The notes: generated from the sequence alone by a model not told the origin. Shown: positions 20,803 through 30,827, counted from the stretch's first letter. The stretch: 64,000 nucleotides of DNA from Chelativorans sp. (GCF_031180965.1 NZ_JAPSLH010000011.1:1-64000); one strand, 5' to 3'. Numbers and translations: made by a program.

Positions 20803-21714
20803 ATGAGCACCGACACCTCGGACGACACAAAGCGTCGGGATATGCGGCGTTTCTTGATGGCTCGGCGTGCAGCCATTTCCCCCGAGAGCGTAGGCCTGCC
20901 CAGCGGCTGGCGACGGCGTACGCGCGGTCTGCGCCGTGAGGAAGTCGCCGCTCTCGCGGGTGTTGGGCTCTCATGGTACACATGGCTCGAGCAGGGGCGC
21001 GACATCCGGGTGTCAGCGCAGACCTTGGAGCGGATCGCAAATGCACTGCGCCTAAGTCGAAGTGACACCGACTACCTTTTCGCACTTGCCGGAGTAGCCC
21101 GGCTGGAGTCGGCGATCAGGCCCGCCAATGAGGTCGACAGGTCCATTCAGGACACCCTCGATGGTTTTCAGTCGGATCCGGCGCTCTTCCTCAGCCCGTG
21201 GTGGGACGTGCTCGCCTACAACGAGCTTGCGGATGCGGTTTTCGAGTTTGACGACTACGACGGCCCGTTCGCCCGCAATCACTACTGGCGCTTCTTCATG
21301 GATCCTAAACGCCGGGCGAAATATCTGAACTGGGACGCGCTGGGCGAAGTACATGTGCACTACCTTCGGCTCCTCTACGGCCAGATGCCCGGAGATCCGC
21401 ACTTTACCCAGCTCGTGGAGGCGCTGCGCAGCAACAGTCCAGAGTTCTGCCGGTTTTGGGAGGCACAGTTTACCGCAGCACCAAGCCACTCCTTCGAGAT
21501 CGGGATGACACTTCCCCGGGTGGGAGTTGTACACTTCATGTCTATGCGCTTTCGCGCGCTGGGCTCGCAGGAATTATTGATACTGTTGCCTCCTGCGAAC
21601 GAAGTGACAGCTCGTGCCATGAAAAATCTCCAGCAGATGCTCAACAGGTCAGCGCCTCGGAAGACAGCGCGTGCCCGGAAGAGCAACAGCAACCCTGAAG
21701 CCGTGAGTCCCTGA
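20803..21714 (+). CDS. XRE/MmyB-like transcriptional regulator
   Basis: 'RTRGLRREEVAALAGVGLSWYTWLEQGRDIRVSAQTLERIANALRLSRSDTDYLFALAG' HTH plus MmyB ligand-binding-like domain. Confidence 0.93.
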   Translation: MSTDTSDDTKRRDMRRFLMARRAAISPESVGLPSGWRRRTRGLRREEVAALAGVGLSWYTWLEQGRDIRVSAQTLERIANALRLSRSDTDYLFALAGVARLESAIRPANEVDRSIQDTLDGFQSDPALFLSPWWDVLAYNELADAVFEFDDYDGPFARNHYWRFFMDPKRRAKYLNWDALGEVHVHYLRLLYGQMPGDPHFTQLVEALRSNSPEFCRFWEAQFTAAPSHSFEIGMTLPRVGVVHFMSMRFRALGSQELLILLPPANEVTARAMKNLQQMLNRSAPRKTARARKSNSNPEAVSP

Positions 21715-21846
21715 GGAAACGCCTTGCATAGGCCGGCCATACGAGCGCCGCGTTAGCCCAAAAAGGTTCGTGCCATGGGAAGGCCACTAAACGATTGAGG
21801 GGCTGCTTTGACGGCCGCAAGGTCCGCTGGCGGCGCGACCACCGGA

Positions 21847-22899
21847 TCAAATCTGTCGGTCCGTCGCGGGGAGGTTCGAGCCTTCAGCTTCCCGAAGGAG
21901 ACCAGCGATGTCATCATAGCCGTAAACTTCTGCCAGCTCTCGCGCGGTCATACCGTTGTGACCACGCAAGTCGAGACGTGCGCCAGCCGCCACGAGGACG
22001 CGGACAGCCTCGAAATGCCCATGCCAGACAGCATCATGCAAAGCCGTAAATCCGTTGTAAGGACCTTGGGCATCCAACTCCAATCCGCGCGCGCCGTGGG
22101 CTTCTCGATGCTGAAGCAGGGCCTGCAGCACTGCGTGATGTCCCATATATCCGCCTTTGTGACCTGGTGTCGCCTTCATCAGCCCGTCGACACGCCGTGG
22201 ATCGGCTCCGGCATCCAAGAGCTCCCTGACAATATCCGCATGGCCGAGAAGCGCTGCAACGCCGAGCGGCGTGTAACCGTCAAAGAAGCTTCCGGTCATT
22301 GGTGCGCGTTCGTCCACGGCAGCCCGTTCGGCCACCAGGCGGCGCACGCTCTCGGCATTTCCTTCGAGGACAGCGGCCATGAGGGTTTGTTGCTCGATCG
22401 CCTTGGCATCGGCACTGTCACGCTCCTCTATCATCTGGATGATCTCCGCCAAACTGTCCTGCTTCGCCCAGTCCATCGCCGTCCGCCCGTAGTGCGTGCG
22501 TAGGGACGTTTTGGCACCGCGGTCGAGCAGAAATCGAACCAGCGTTGCATTCTTGTGCCAGACAGCATCGATGAGCGGTGTGTGGCCCAAGGTAGCCGAC
22601 TGAAGGTCGATGAAAGCGCCGTGATCGAGCAACAATCGCGCAACGTCGACACTGCCGCTCTGGGCCGCCTTGTGCAGCGCGGATGCGCCCATGCGCGGCT
22701 CGAGCATGTAGACGTCCGCCTTGGCAGCGAGGAGAAGCTCGACCATCTGCGGACTGCCCGACCCCGCCGCGATCATTAAGGGCGTATAACCTTCCGGATC
22801 TCTACTGTTCGCCGATACGCCTGTGCGAAGCATCAAGGTCGCAACGGCGAGGTCGTTTTGTCGAACGGCTTCGGAAAGTGACGTCATTGGAATACCCAA
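21847..22899 (-). CDS. ankyrin-repeat protein
   Basis: Repeats 'GYTPLMIAAGSGSPQMVELLLAAKADV', 'GASALHKAAQSGSVDVARLLLDHGAFID', 'GFTALHDAVWHGHFEAVRVLVAAGARLD'. Confidence 0.93.
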   Translation of the reverse strand: MGIPMTSLSEAVRQNDLAVATLMLRTGVSANSRDPEGYTPLMIAAGSGSPQMVELLLAAKADVYMLEPRMGASALHKAAQSGSVDVARLLLDHGAFIDLQSATLGHTPLIDAVWHKNATLVRFLLDRGAKTSLRTHYGRTAMDWAKQDSLAEIIQMIEERDSADAKAIEQQTLMAAVLEGNAESVRRLVAERAAVDERAPMTGSFFDGYTPLGVAALLGHADIVRELLDAGADPRRVDGLMKATPGHKGGYMGHHAVLQALLQHREAHGARGLELDAQGPYNGFTALHDAVWHGHFEAVRVLVAAGARLDLRGHNGMTARELAEVYGYDDIAGLLREAEGSNLPATDRQI

Positions 22900-23001
22900 G
22901 CTCTCTTCAGATGGTAGCCCCAGCGCTGCTTGGCATGCGCGGCGACCACCGCGGAGACCAAAGCAGGCCTCTTAGCGCACCCCGTATGAGGCGATCAGCA
23001 C

Positions 23002-23772
23002 TCACCAAGCTGTATAGCCGCCGTCCACTAGCATCGCCGAGCCAGTGCTAAAGCTCGCACGCTCCGACAGTTGCCATAGAACGGCGTCCGCGACCTCCTC
23101 GGGAGTGGCCGCCCTTCCGATGGGATGTGCCGCCTTGACCGGTTCCAGCACAGAGGGATCGCCGGACTCGTGCACGAACTTCTGCGCCATCGGCGTGTCG
23201 ACGAGGGCGGGGCAGACTGCGGTCACTCTGATGCCGCGTTGGGCGTAGTCCAAAGCCGCGCCTCTGGTTAGGCCAAGCACCGCATGCTTGCTTCCCGCAT
23301 AAGCGCCCTGTCCCTGCGCAGCGATATGCGATGCGACACTGCCGACATTTACGACAGCGCCGCCCCCCGAAGCGAGAATGGCGGGAATTTCGTACTTGAG
23401 ACAAAGCCAGACCCCTTTGGCATTCACAGCCATAAGCTGGTCGAACTGCTCTTCAGCTAGTTGGTCTATTGGCATTGCAGGTTGCGCAATGCCGGCGTTG
23501 TTAACTGCTCCGTCGAGCCTACCCGCCCGCGAAACTGCGGTCTCCACCATCCGCTGGACATCTTCAGCATTCGTCACGTCGGCCGCGATCGCTGTTGCTT
23601 CCGCGGCGCCTTCGACTGAGATCGCACGGGCGACAGCCTGTACACTTTCCTCGTTCCGGTCGGCGAGCACGACGTGAGCTCCTTCGGAAGCGAGCGCTCG
23701 TGCGGTGGCCGCACCGATCCCGGAAGCGGCTCCCGTGACAACGATAACCTTGCCGTTCAGCCCAAGATCCAT
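23002..23772 (-). CDS. SDR-family oxidoreductase
   Basis: 'VIVVTGAASGIGAATARALASEGAHVVLADRNE', 'NNAG', 'YAGSKHAVLGLTR' (YxxxK). Confidence 0.95.
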   Translation of the reverse strand: MDLGLNGKVIVVTGAASGIGAATARALASEGAHVVLADRNEESVQAVARAISVEGAAEATAIAADVTNAEDVQRMVETAVSRAGRLDGAVNNAGIAQPAMPIDQLAEEQFDQLMAVNAKGVWLCLKYEIPAILASGGGAVVNVGSVASHIAAQGQGAYAGSKHAVLGLTRGAALDYAQRGIRVTAVCPALVDTPMAQKFVHESGDPSVLEPVKAAHPIGRAATPEEVADAVLWQLSERASFSTGSAMLVDGGYTAW

Positions 23773-23902
23773 GGTCTCCTCCTTCAAAAGTTGATCTGCT
23801 GCGCCGCCTGACGGAAGCTGCGGAAGCGCCGCTTTATCGGTTAGCCGAAGCACGTTATGCCTTCCCGTTGCTTCTGGCACTCTGTTGCTGATTGAATGTC
23901 TT

Positions 23903-23940
23903 AACAAGTCACCCGATTATGCTGGTGTTGAGAACACCAG
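23903..23940. promoter_or_regulatory. conserved intergenic element, copy 2, with perfect palindrome CTGGTGTT-GAG-AACACCAG (23922-23940)
   Basis: Upstream of the SDR gene; matches 20762-20798. Confidence 0.6.
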
Positions 23941-24412
23941 TGTGTCGGAGGCGGGAGGTAAGCGGGCTCCGAGGCAAGCCTTCCAGGCATGCTCCGAAAA
24001 TTTCAAACGGGTCATTCTGGGATCTTAGCTCCACCGGATCGATGTCCGCTATCGCATTTTGAAAGCCAGAAGCGGCCAGTCCGCTTGGCTCCAAAATTGA
24101 ACTTTTCCAACGCCAGCGGCAGTGACATAACCAAAGCAGACCCGACTGCTCCCCGCGCGTGCAGACTGTCTTGACGGATTCGATCGCTGACATCGGCCGG
24201 ATCCTCCTTGTCTTCCTCAATGTTCCTGGCCGCCGCGTGCAATCCTCGCCTTGGCCTCGGTCTCGCACCGGCTGTGCGGCGGAGGAAGCAGTTGCAATTG
24301 AAACACCGCACCAGCTTCGCGGCCGGGCTGAAGAGCCAAGCGCGTAGAGACTGGAGCGGGTCACGCGTTGGAGGTGGCGACGTCGTCCCTACAAAAAGAT
24401 CCTCCGATCACC

Positions 24413-24594
24413 ACTGCCGCCATCTCATCAAGGAGAGCACTGCTCATGAAGGGAGCGACCTTGGTCTACAGAATGACTCGTTTAGGAAAGTCCTCTTTGA
24501 GGCGTGCCGTGTCCAGAGACGTTTCCCCGCATCGCTTTGTGGGTTGAGAAACAGCAGAGCCGATAGGGCTGCAGTAGCGGCGATGCCCCACGCG
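24413..24594 (-). pseudogene. second copy of the MFS C-terminal relic
   Basis: Strong nucleotide similarity to 17533-17715 ('...aaggagagcactgct...gaggcgtgccgtgtccagagac...cccgcatcgctttgtgggttgagaaacagcagagccgatagggctgcagtagcggcgatgcccca'). Confidence 0.7.
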
Positions 24595-24696
24595 GGCTCG
24601 ATCGCAATCGCTCTTTCCGAACATTGCATCCACCTGGCTGTTTCGCAGAGACAGCCAACCAACCCTCGCCAGCCTCGGCTCACAAATGAAACGAGT

Positions 24697-25188
24697 ATGA
24701 GTATGTCTGGAGTATTCAGCGGCGTTTACCAAATCGCCTACGTCACCACCGATCTGGACTACGCTCTCAAGGTTTTCACCAACGACTATGACGTGCCGCG
24801 CTGGAAAGTTCTCGGAGAGGTTTCGCTCGCACTAGACGATGGAGGTTCGACCAGAATTCGTCTTGCGCTGACATTCGTTGGCCCACTGCAGCTGGAGATC
24901 ATCGAGCCGCTCGGCGGCGAGGACGCCCTATACCGTGAGGCGCTGCCGCCCGAAGGATTTGGGCTGAAGTGGCACCATGTCGGCTTCAAGGTACCCTCAG
25001 TTGAAGCACTTGCAGAGATTCGCGAAAAAGTCGCCGCGCGCGGAGACCCTTACGTCATCGGCGGCGGCGATCCGAAGTCCGCTAAATTCTTTTACGCCGA
25101 TGCCCGCCATCGCTTGGGCCACTTCCTTGAATACATCTATCTCAGCCCTGAGCGGCAAGAGCTCCATGCCTCATTTCCCCGCAACTGA
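24697..25188 (+). CDS. VOC-family (glyoxalase-like) protein
   Basis: 'GVYQIAYVTTDLDYALKVFTNDYDVPRW...LQLEIIEPLGG...KWHHVGFKVPS...RLGHFLEYIYLSPE'. Confidence 0.85.
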   Translation: MSMSGVFSGVYQIAYVTTDLDYALKVFTNDYDVPRWKVLGEVSLALDDGGSTRIRLALTFVGPLQLEIIEPLGGEDALYREALPPEGFGLKWHHVGFKVPSVEALAEIREKVAARGDPYVIGGGDPKSAKFFYADARHRLGHFLEYIYLSPERQELHASFPRN

Positions 25189-25220
25189 GCCGGGGCGATG
25201 CCCTTCAATCGCGCCATCGT

Positions 25221-25460
25221 CTATAGCTGAATTGCGGTTTCGTCCTTGCCCGTCCGGATCACCATCATCGTGAAAAACCGCGCCACATTGCTCTGATCAC
25301 GGAATAGCTTGTCACACAGCGCATCGAACTCCTCCATGTCTCGCAGGCGGAGGAACAAGACGATGTCGATCTCTCCAGTGACGGCGTAGGCTTGCGCGAA
25401 TGCCTCCTCCTGACCGCAAGGTCGAGAAAAACCACCCATATGCTGTTCTCCGTCAAGCTT
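25221..25460 (-). pseudogene. Lrp/AsnC-family regulator C-terminal relic
   Basis: 'AFAQAYAVTGEIDIVLFLRLRDMEEFDALCDKLFRDQSNVARFFTMMVIRTGKDETAIQL'; no intact HTH upstream. Confidence 0.7.
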
Positions 25461-25615
25461 GAGCTCGATGCCTTTGCAGTGGCTGCGACGGCGTTTATTG
25501 CGTGGATCATTCGATCTGTCCCGGACGAGACATTCTTCGCCTGGATGTTCGTACGAACTGGCCAGCAGGAAACACCCCTGTAAGATCGAGCGGATCATCG
25601 GCTATCGCTTGGTGA

Positions 25616-25850
25616 TCCACAGCGACGTCTACGTGAACGTGCCGCACTTCGCCGGCAAGTACGGTGTCGAGCGGATGATCGTGCAGATGGGGCTCAACGC
25701 CAGATCCTGCGCCCGGCCTACTTCATAGACAACGACATCACGATCAAGGCATCATCGGCAGTTATGGCATCTACCCGATGCCTATCGGCAACAAGGGTCT
25801 CGCCATGATTGGCGCGCGCGATGTCGGCGAGCGCGCCCGTTTCTCCCCCC
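25616..25850 (+). pseudogene. NmrA-family NAD(P)-binding protein relic, frameshifted
   Basis: 'NVPHFAGKYGVERMIVQMGLNA' / 'ILRPAYFIDNDITIK' / 'YPMPIGNKGLAMIGARDVGE' in successive frames. Confidence 0.65.
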
Positions 25851-26489
25851 CGGCCTTTGCACGCGCTGCAATATCGTGGGGGAGCGCGACCCACCTTGTG
25901 CGCGAGGCCACGATCGCCGGCTTGCGCGAGATCATCACCCTCGACCCGCAGAGAAAGATTACCTTCTTCCAGTCGACCGGTCCTCGCGAAGGCGCGATCA
26001 TCAACGAACTATATGAGGATGACGCGGGTCGATCCTCCACTCGTCGATGCTGTCGGCGCGTGCCAGTAGCTAGTGAACAGCCGCTCATTGAGGCAATCCC
26101 TGAGGCGGCCGATGACCCTTCTCCGGGTGGCACTTCTGCCGTTCCCCGTAGTAGCAAGCGCTGTCGCAGCGGCACCGCTCGGCAGCGTCGGTACCACCAC
26201 CGATGAGAAGACAAGATGGAATGGTGTCATGGGTCGCTCTTCCAGTTTCAGGAGCATTATCGATCCAGGGCGGGAGAGGGGGACAAAGCAGCGGTGATTT
26301 TTTATGATGCACTGAATTGTAGGGCACTCATCTGGTGTGACGTCACCTTTGCATGGTGGAAGCCACTCGGAAGCGCCGAGATCGATACGATTCGGATATT
26401 CACCACCGATTCATGGACGCCGACACTGATAGTCCCTTTGAACGCAAGAAACGGCCCTAGCTACAGGCAATAATGAGGAGATCATCGCG

Positions 26490-27497
26490 ATGAGATCGGA
26501 TCTGGCGGAACAGAGCCGGCCGCATGCGATTGTCTACGGGGTGATAAAAGAGCTGTTGCTGACCAATGCTGAGACGGAGGAGATCCGAATCTCGGTCGGG
26601 GCGGTGGCGCGGCTATTTTCTGTCAGCCGCTCGCCGGCCGAGCGGGCACTCAACATGCTGGCGCGGGAGCGCCTGTTGGAGAAGCGGGCCAACGGCAAGT
26701 TCGCCCGTCCACCCCTCTCGCCGAACGGAGAGCCACGGATACTGGATGTCGAAGATCTCGTGCGCGAGCCGCAAAACGAGATTGCCGGCATTGGACGCCA
26801 GCGCGGCTCCTGGTTGCACCTCTACGACCAGGTAGCTCAGACCGTCGTCGGCGTGACAGCCTTCGGGTCCTACAGAATCGTGGAATCGGCGATGGCCAAG
26901 CATTTCAACGTCAGCAGAACCATCACCAACGATGTTCTGCTGCGGCTCGAGGAGCGCGGGCTCATCACCCGCGGGCCGCGCGGGAGGTGGCTGGTGGAGC
27001 AACTCAGCCAGCAGCAACTCGCCAATATTTATCAGTTGCGGCGGACACTCGAGCCGGTAGCGCTGATCGAGTCCGCGCCGGAACTGGATAAACAGTTCCT
27101 CCAGGCAGCGCGCGCCCGCATCGATAGTGCGCTTGGCGCGGAGGGTCAGCTCACGCGCAAGCAGGCGAACGAGATCGAGCGGGATCTCCATACCACGAGC
27201 CTTCGGCACTGCAGGAATGGACGGCTGCTCGGCGTTATCCGCAATTGCCAGGTTCTGCGCATCGCACAGCTTTACATGCCGAACCAGTCGGCTTCGAAAG
27301 AGGAACGGACAGAGTATCTTGGCGAGCATCGCCTCGTCATCGAGGCACTTGAAAAAGGTGCGGCTCGCCTTGCGGCCGAGGCACTGGTTTTTCACCTGGA
27401 GGCGTCGCTGCGCCGGGCCTCCTACCGGCTGGAACTGGCATCGCAAGCGACACCGCCCGAGGTGCCGCCTTTTCTGGTTCCCGCGGATGCGGAATAA
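26490..27497 (+). CDS. GntR-type regulator with two winged-helix domains and an FCD-like C-domain (paralogue A)
   Basis: wHTH-1 'ISVGAVARLFSVSRSPAERALNMLARERLLEKRANGKF'; wHTH-2 'RIVESAMAKHFNVSRTITNDVLLRLEERGLITRGPRGRWLVEQLS'; FCD 'YQLRRTLEPVALIESAP...EHRLVIEALEKG'. Confidence 0.9.
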   Translation: MRSDLAEQSRPHAIVYGVIKELLLTNAETEEIRISVGAVARLFSVSRSPAERALNMLARERLLEKRANGKFARPPLSPNGEPRILDVEDLVREPQNEIAGIGRQRGSWLHLYDQVAQTVVGVTAFGSYRIVESAMAKHFNVSRTITNDVLLRLEERGLITRGPRGRWLVEQLSQQQLANIYQLRRTLEPVALIESAPELDKQFLQAARARIDSALGAEGQLTRKQANEIERDLHTTSLRHCRNGRLLGVIRNCQVLRIAQLYMPNQSASKEERTEYLGEHRLVIEALEKGAARLAAEALVFHLEASLRRASYRLELASQATPPEVPPFLVPADAE

Positions 27498-27516
27498 GGA
27501 ACAGCGCCGTCGGACG

Positions 27517-28380
27517 CTAAGAGAGGACTTTCCTATCCGCAAAGAGCCTTTGCAGATTGCCGCCGAAGAGGAGGCCGCGTTCGGCCTCCGAGAGGAACCT
27601 GTAGTGCTGCTGTACAACTTCGAGGGCCTGCGGATACGACATAGCGCGGGTGACGACCGGAAAATCCGAGCCCCAGATCAACCTTTCCGGCCCGAAGGCG
27701 CTGTAAAACTCGCGGGCAAGCCATTCCTGATCTGCATAGGGAAAGGCGCCGGAGGGGTCGGTATGGGCGAAGCCGGAAATCTTGAGGAAGATGTTCGGCA
27801 GCCGCGCTGCGGCAAGCACCGCGAAAAGTCCCGTTTCGGCGTTCTGCGCCCCTATCCTGATGCCTCCCATATGATGGAGTAGAACAGGGAGCGAGGCATA
27901 CCGTTCTGCGACCGAGAGCAGTGCCGTGAGATGACGCGACATGGCAGCAATGCTTGCGATGAGGCCAAGCTCGGCAGCCGTGGCGAAGAGCTCCGTTCCC
28001 ACGGCATCCGCCAGCCATTCGGCATCCTCATCCTCATCGAGATAATGAGTGAAGCCGGCAACTCGGAAGCGTTCCACCGCTACGCGCAGCCTCGCTCCTG
28101 CGCCGGGCATGCGATGCTCGGGTGTCCAGCGCGAATCGATGTCCGCAAAAGGAATGAGGCGGCCGGGATATTTTTCCGCCTCCGCCGCCACATAGGCATT
28201 GTTGTCGTCATTGCCGTTGAGCCGAGCGCAGATCACGACCGCACGCGCGATCCCGGCCTGGTCCATTTCCTTCACGAGCTGTTCGGCCCTGCCTTGGCTC
28301 TCGGGACTGGAGGCGCCCGGCCACGGCCAGCGATGCCACGCGTGGACATGACCGTCTACCATGATGATGGCGCCTGTCAT
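27517..28380 (-). CDS. amidohydrolase_2 family (COG3618-like; candidate sugar lactonase)
   Basis: 'MVDGHVHAWH...VLLHHMGGIRIG...RLIWGSDFPVVTR...LLFGGNLQRLF'. Confidence 0.85.
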   Translation of the reverse strand: MTGAIIMVDGHVHAWHRWPWPGASSPESQGRAEQLVKEMDQAGIARAVVICARLNGNDDNNAYVAAEAEKYPGRLIPFADIDSRWTPEHRMPGAGARLRVAVERFRVAGFTHYLDEDEDAEWLADAVGTELFATAAELGLIASIAAMSRHLTALLSVAERYASLPVLLHHMGGIRIGAQNAETGLFAVLAAARLPNIFLKISGFAHTDPSGAFPYADQEWLAREFYSAFGPERLIWGSDFPVVTRAMSYPQALEVVQQHYRFLSEAERGLLFGGNLQRLFADRKVLS

Positions 28381-29429
28381 TCGGATTTGCCGGCGGGCGT
28401 CGGAGCGTCCGGATGGAGCAGCCCGCGTGACTTGAGGTCGAGCCAGAAGTCAAGCGGAACGGGATGGTGCATCAGCACCCGGTTGCGCTCAACCTCCACC
28501 GCCGACACCGCACCTGCCACCACGGACGCCACTGCGGGATGGCCCAGCGGGAACTGTAGCGCTGCAGCAGCAAGAGGCACATCATACTCTCCGCATACAG
28601 CCTCTATGCTACGCACGCGGCCAAGAACTTCCGGCGGTGCTGGCCGGTAGTTATACTGCGCGTTTTCAACCGAGCCGGTCGCCAGAATGCCGGAATTGAA
28701 GGGCGCAGCAACCAGAAGGCTGATCTTTCTTTGCGCGCAGAGCGGCAAAAGCTTCTCGATCGCGTCCTGCTCAAGCAAAGTGTAGCGCCCGGCAAGCATG
28801 ATGCAGTCGAGTTCACCGTGTTCCGCGAAGTCGAGGCAGGTCTGTACCTCGTTGACGCCGATTCCTATGGCGGCGACCACGCCTTCAGAGCGTAGCCTGC
28901 ATAGCGCCGGGTAGGCGCCATCAAGAGCCTCCCGCAAGCGGGCCGGGAAAGCGTCGCCATGTGTCCAGCGGTCGATGTCGTGAATGAGCGCGATGTCGAT
29001 CCGCGCCAGGCCGAGCCGTTGCAGGCTGTCTTCTATGGAGCGCATGGTGCCGGCATAGGAGTAGTCGAAGACCGGCTCGAACTCGAGCCCACCCTTGAAC
29101 GGCCTCGGTCCCTGGTCCGCAGCCCTGCGCGGCCGCAGCAGCCGCCCGACCTTGGTGGAAAACACACATTCTGATCGCGGGCCCTGCCGCAGAAAGCGGC
29201 CGACCCGATGTTCGGCCAATCCATAGCCGTAAAATGGGGCTGTATCGAAATAACGGATTCCCGATTGGAAAGCGGCCTCGAGCGTCTCTTCCGCCGCGGC
29301 TTCGGGCACGAGCATCTTGTGCTCGCCCAGCGGCGCCGTGCCGAAGCCGAACGCCGTCACTTCGAGATCCGAGGAGCCGAGCCGCCGCCTTCGCTGGCTT
29401 CCGCTCGGCTCCGTCTGAGGCTCATCCAT
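28377..29429 (-). CDS. aldo/keto reductase resembling L-fucose (D-threo-aldose 1-) dehydrogenase
   Basis: 'RRLGSSDLEVTAFGFGTAPLGE...GIRYFDTAPFYGYGLAEHRVGRFLR...LLAGRYTLLEQ...AAPFNSGILATG...YNYRPAPPEVL'. Confidence 0.85.
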   Translation of the reverse strand: MDEPQTEPSGSQRRRRLGSSDLEVTAFGFGTAPLGEHKMLVPEAAAEETLEAAFQSGIRYFDTAPFYGYGLAEHRVGRFLRQGPRSECVFSTKVGRLLRPRRAADQGPRPFKGGLEFEPVFDYSYAGTMRSIEDSLQRLGLARIDIALIHDIDRWTHGDAFPARLREALDGAYPALCRLRSEGVVAAIGIGVNEVQTCLDFAEHGELDCIMLAGRYTLLEQDAIEKLLPLCAQRKISLLVAAPFNSGILATGSVENAQYNYRPAPPEVLGRVRSIEAVCGEYDVPLAAAALQFPLGHPAVASVVAGAVSAVEVERNRVLMHHPVPLDFWLDLKSRGLLHPDAPTPAGKSE

Positions 29430-29480
29430 GTGCTCTATCAGACCTAATAATGTGCGCGAAGTCCATTTCCAGGACGGATC

Positions 29481-30761
29481 CTAGCCGGCGGACAGCACCC
29501 GATCCGCTTCCGCAAACAGTGCGCGCGCACCTTCCTGGGGTGAGGACTGCCCGAAACCGACCTCCTCGCTGATCCGCTTCAGGGTGGCGTTCATCTCCGT
29601 CGCCCCTTCCGGTGGCGCCGGCGGCATCGGGCCGCCGACAGGACCAACGAGCTCAAGATACTCGGCCATCTTGCGGCTGTCCTCATCGAGCTTCGGAATG
29701 AGCAGCTCACGGATTTTCGCGGAAGCGGGCATGCCGCGCTCGACTCCTAGAACGAGAGCCGCTTCGGGATCCCGGACGAAGAAATTGACGAAGTCGACCG
29801 CCAGGTCAGGATCAGCCGTCGTTCTTGCGATGCTGAAGAACTGAGCCGGCTGGAGGTAGATCCCATGCGACCGATCGCCGTTTTCCATCGGTGGCGGCAC
29901 CAGGGCGAGAGGGTCCTTGTTGACAGCCTGGTAGCCGACGAGCTGGTTCGCGTATCCGTAGGACATGGCCGCATGGCCGAGCGTGAGCATCGCCGTCTCG
30001 ATGTTCAGCTGGTCGAGCGCCTGCAGGTCGGCCGGGGGGCAGGCGCCGCTTTCGCGCAACCTGGCCCAGAGGGCGAACCAGTCGGCTGCATCCTCCTCCG
30101 AATAGCCCAGTTTGCCTTCCGCTGTGTAGAGGTCCTTGCCGCGCTGCCTTACCCAATTCTGCAGTGCGCCAACCACACCGCTGCCATCCTGGATGCCGTA
30201 GTGGTTCGGCCGCCCGGCCGCCCTTGTCACCTCGGCCGCCATGCGCTCGAACTCATCCCAGGTCGTATCGAGATTCGGCAATTCGACGCCCGCATCCTCC
30301 CATGACTTGGCATTGACGATCATGCCGAATGCGGCGTAGCCGAGGCTGACGCCATAGAACTTGCCATCGACCGTACCGGCATCGATCTGCGATTTGTCGA
30401 AGTCGCTGATGTCCAAGCCGTTGCCGACATACTCGTCAAGGGGCAGCAGGATGTCGCGTCGGGCATATTCCGAGATCGTGCTGTGGTTCTGCTGGACGAT
30501 GTCGGGAGCATTTCCACCGCTCACCTGCGTTGCCAGACGCGGCCAGTAATCGGCCCACCCCGCACCCTCGCCCTCGAAGACGACGCCTGTCTTCTTGCGA
30601 TAGAGTTCGCCGACGGCGAGCGTCCGTTCCGTCCGGTCGTTGGAGCCCCACCAGGCTCCGCGCAGACGCCGTTCCTGGCCGACAGCGGATGCGTGCGAAA
30701 ACGTAGGAAAAGCAATCGATGCAGCGCCCAGCTGCAGCAGGTTTCTGCGCGTCAGATGCAT
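29481..30761 (-). CDS. ABC transporter sugar-binding protein (SBP A1)
   Basis: 'RLRGAWWGSNDRTERTLAVGELYRKKTGVVFEGEGAGWADYWPRLATQVSGGNAPDIVQ'. Confidence 0.9.
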   Translation of the reverse strand: MHLTRRNLLQLGAASIAFPTFSHASAVGQERRLRGAWWGSNDRTERTLAVGELYRKKTGVVFEGEGAGWADYWPRLATQVSGGNAPDIVQQNHSTISEYARRDILLPLDEYVGNGLDISDFDKSQIDAGTVDGKFYGVSLGYAAFGMIVNAKSWEDAGVELPNLDTTWDEFERMAAEVTRAAGRPNHYGIQDGSGVVGALQNWVRQRGKDLYTAEGKLGYSEEDAADWFALWARLRESGACPPADLQALDQLNIETAMLTLGHAAMSYGYANQLVGYQAVNKDPLALVPPPMENGDRSHGIYLQPAQFFSIARTTADPDLAVDFVNFFVRDPEAALVLGVERGMPASAKIRELLIPKLDEDSRKMAEYLELVGPVGGPMPPAPPEGATEMNATLKRISEEVGFGQSSPQEGARALFAEADRVLSAG

Positions 30762-30827
30762 TTCATCGTCTCCTCCTCATCAAGGCCGCGGCTCCGTCAT
30801 TGCGGGCCGAGGCGGGCCCTCCAAAAA

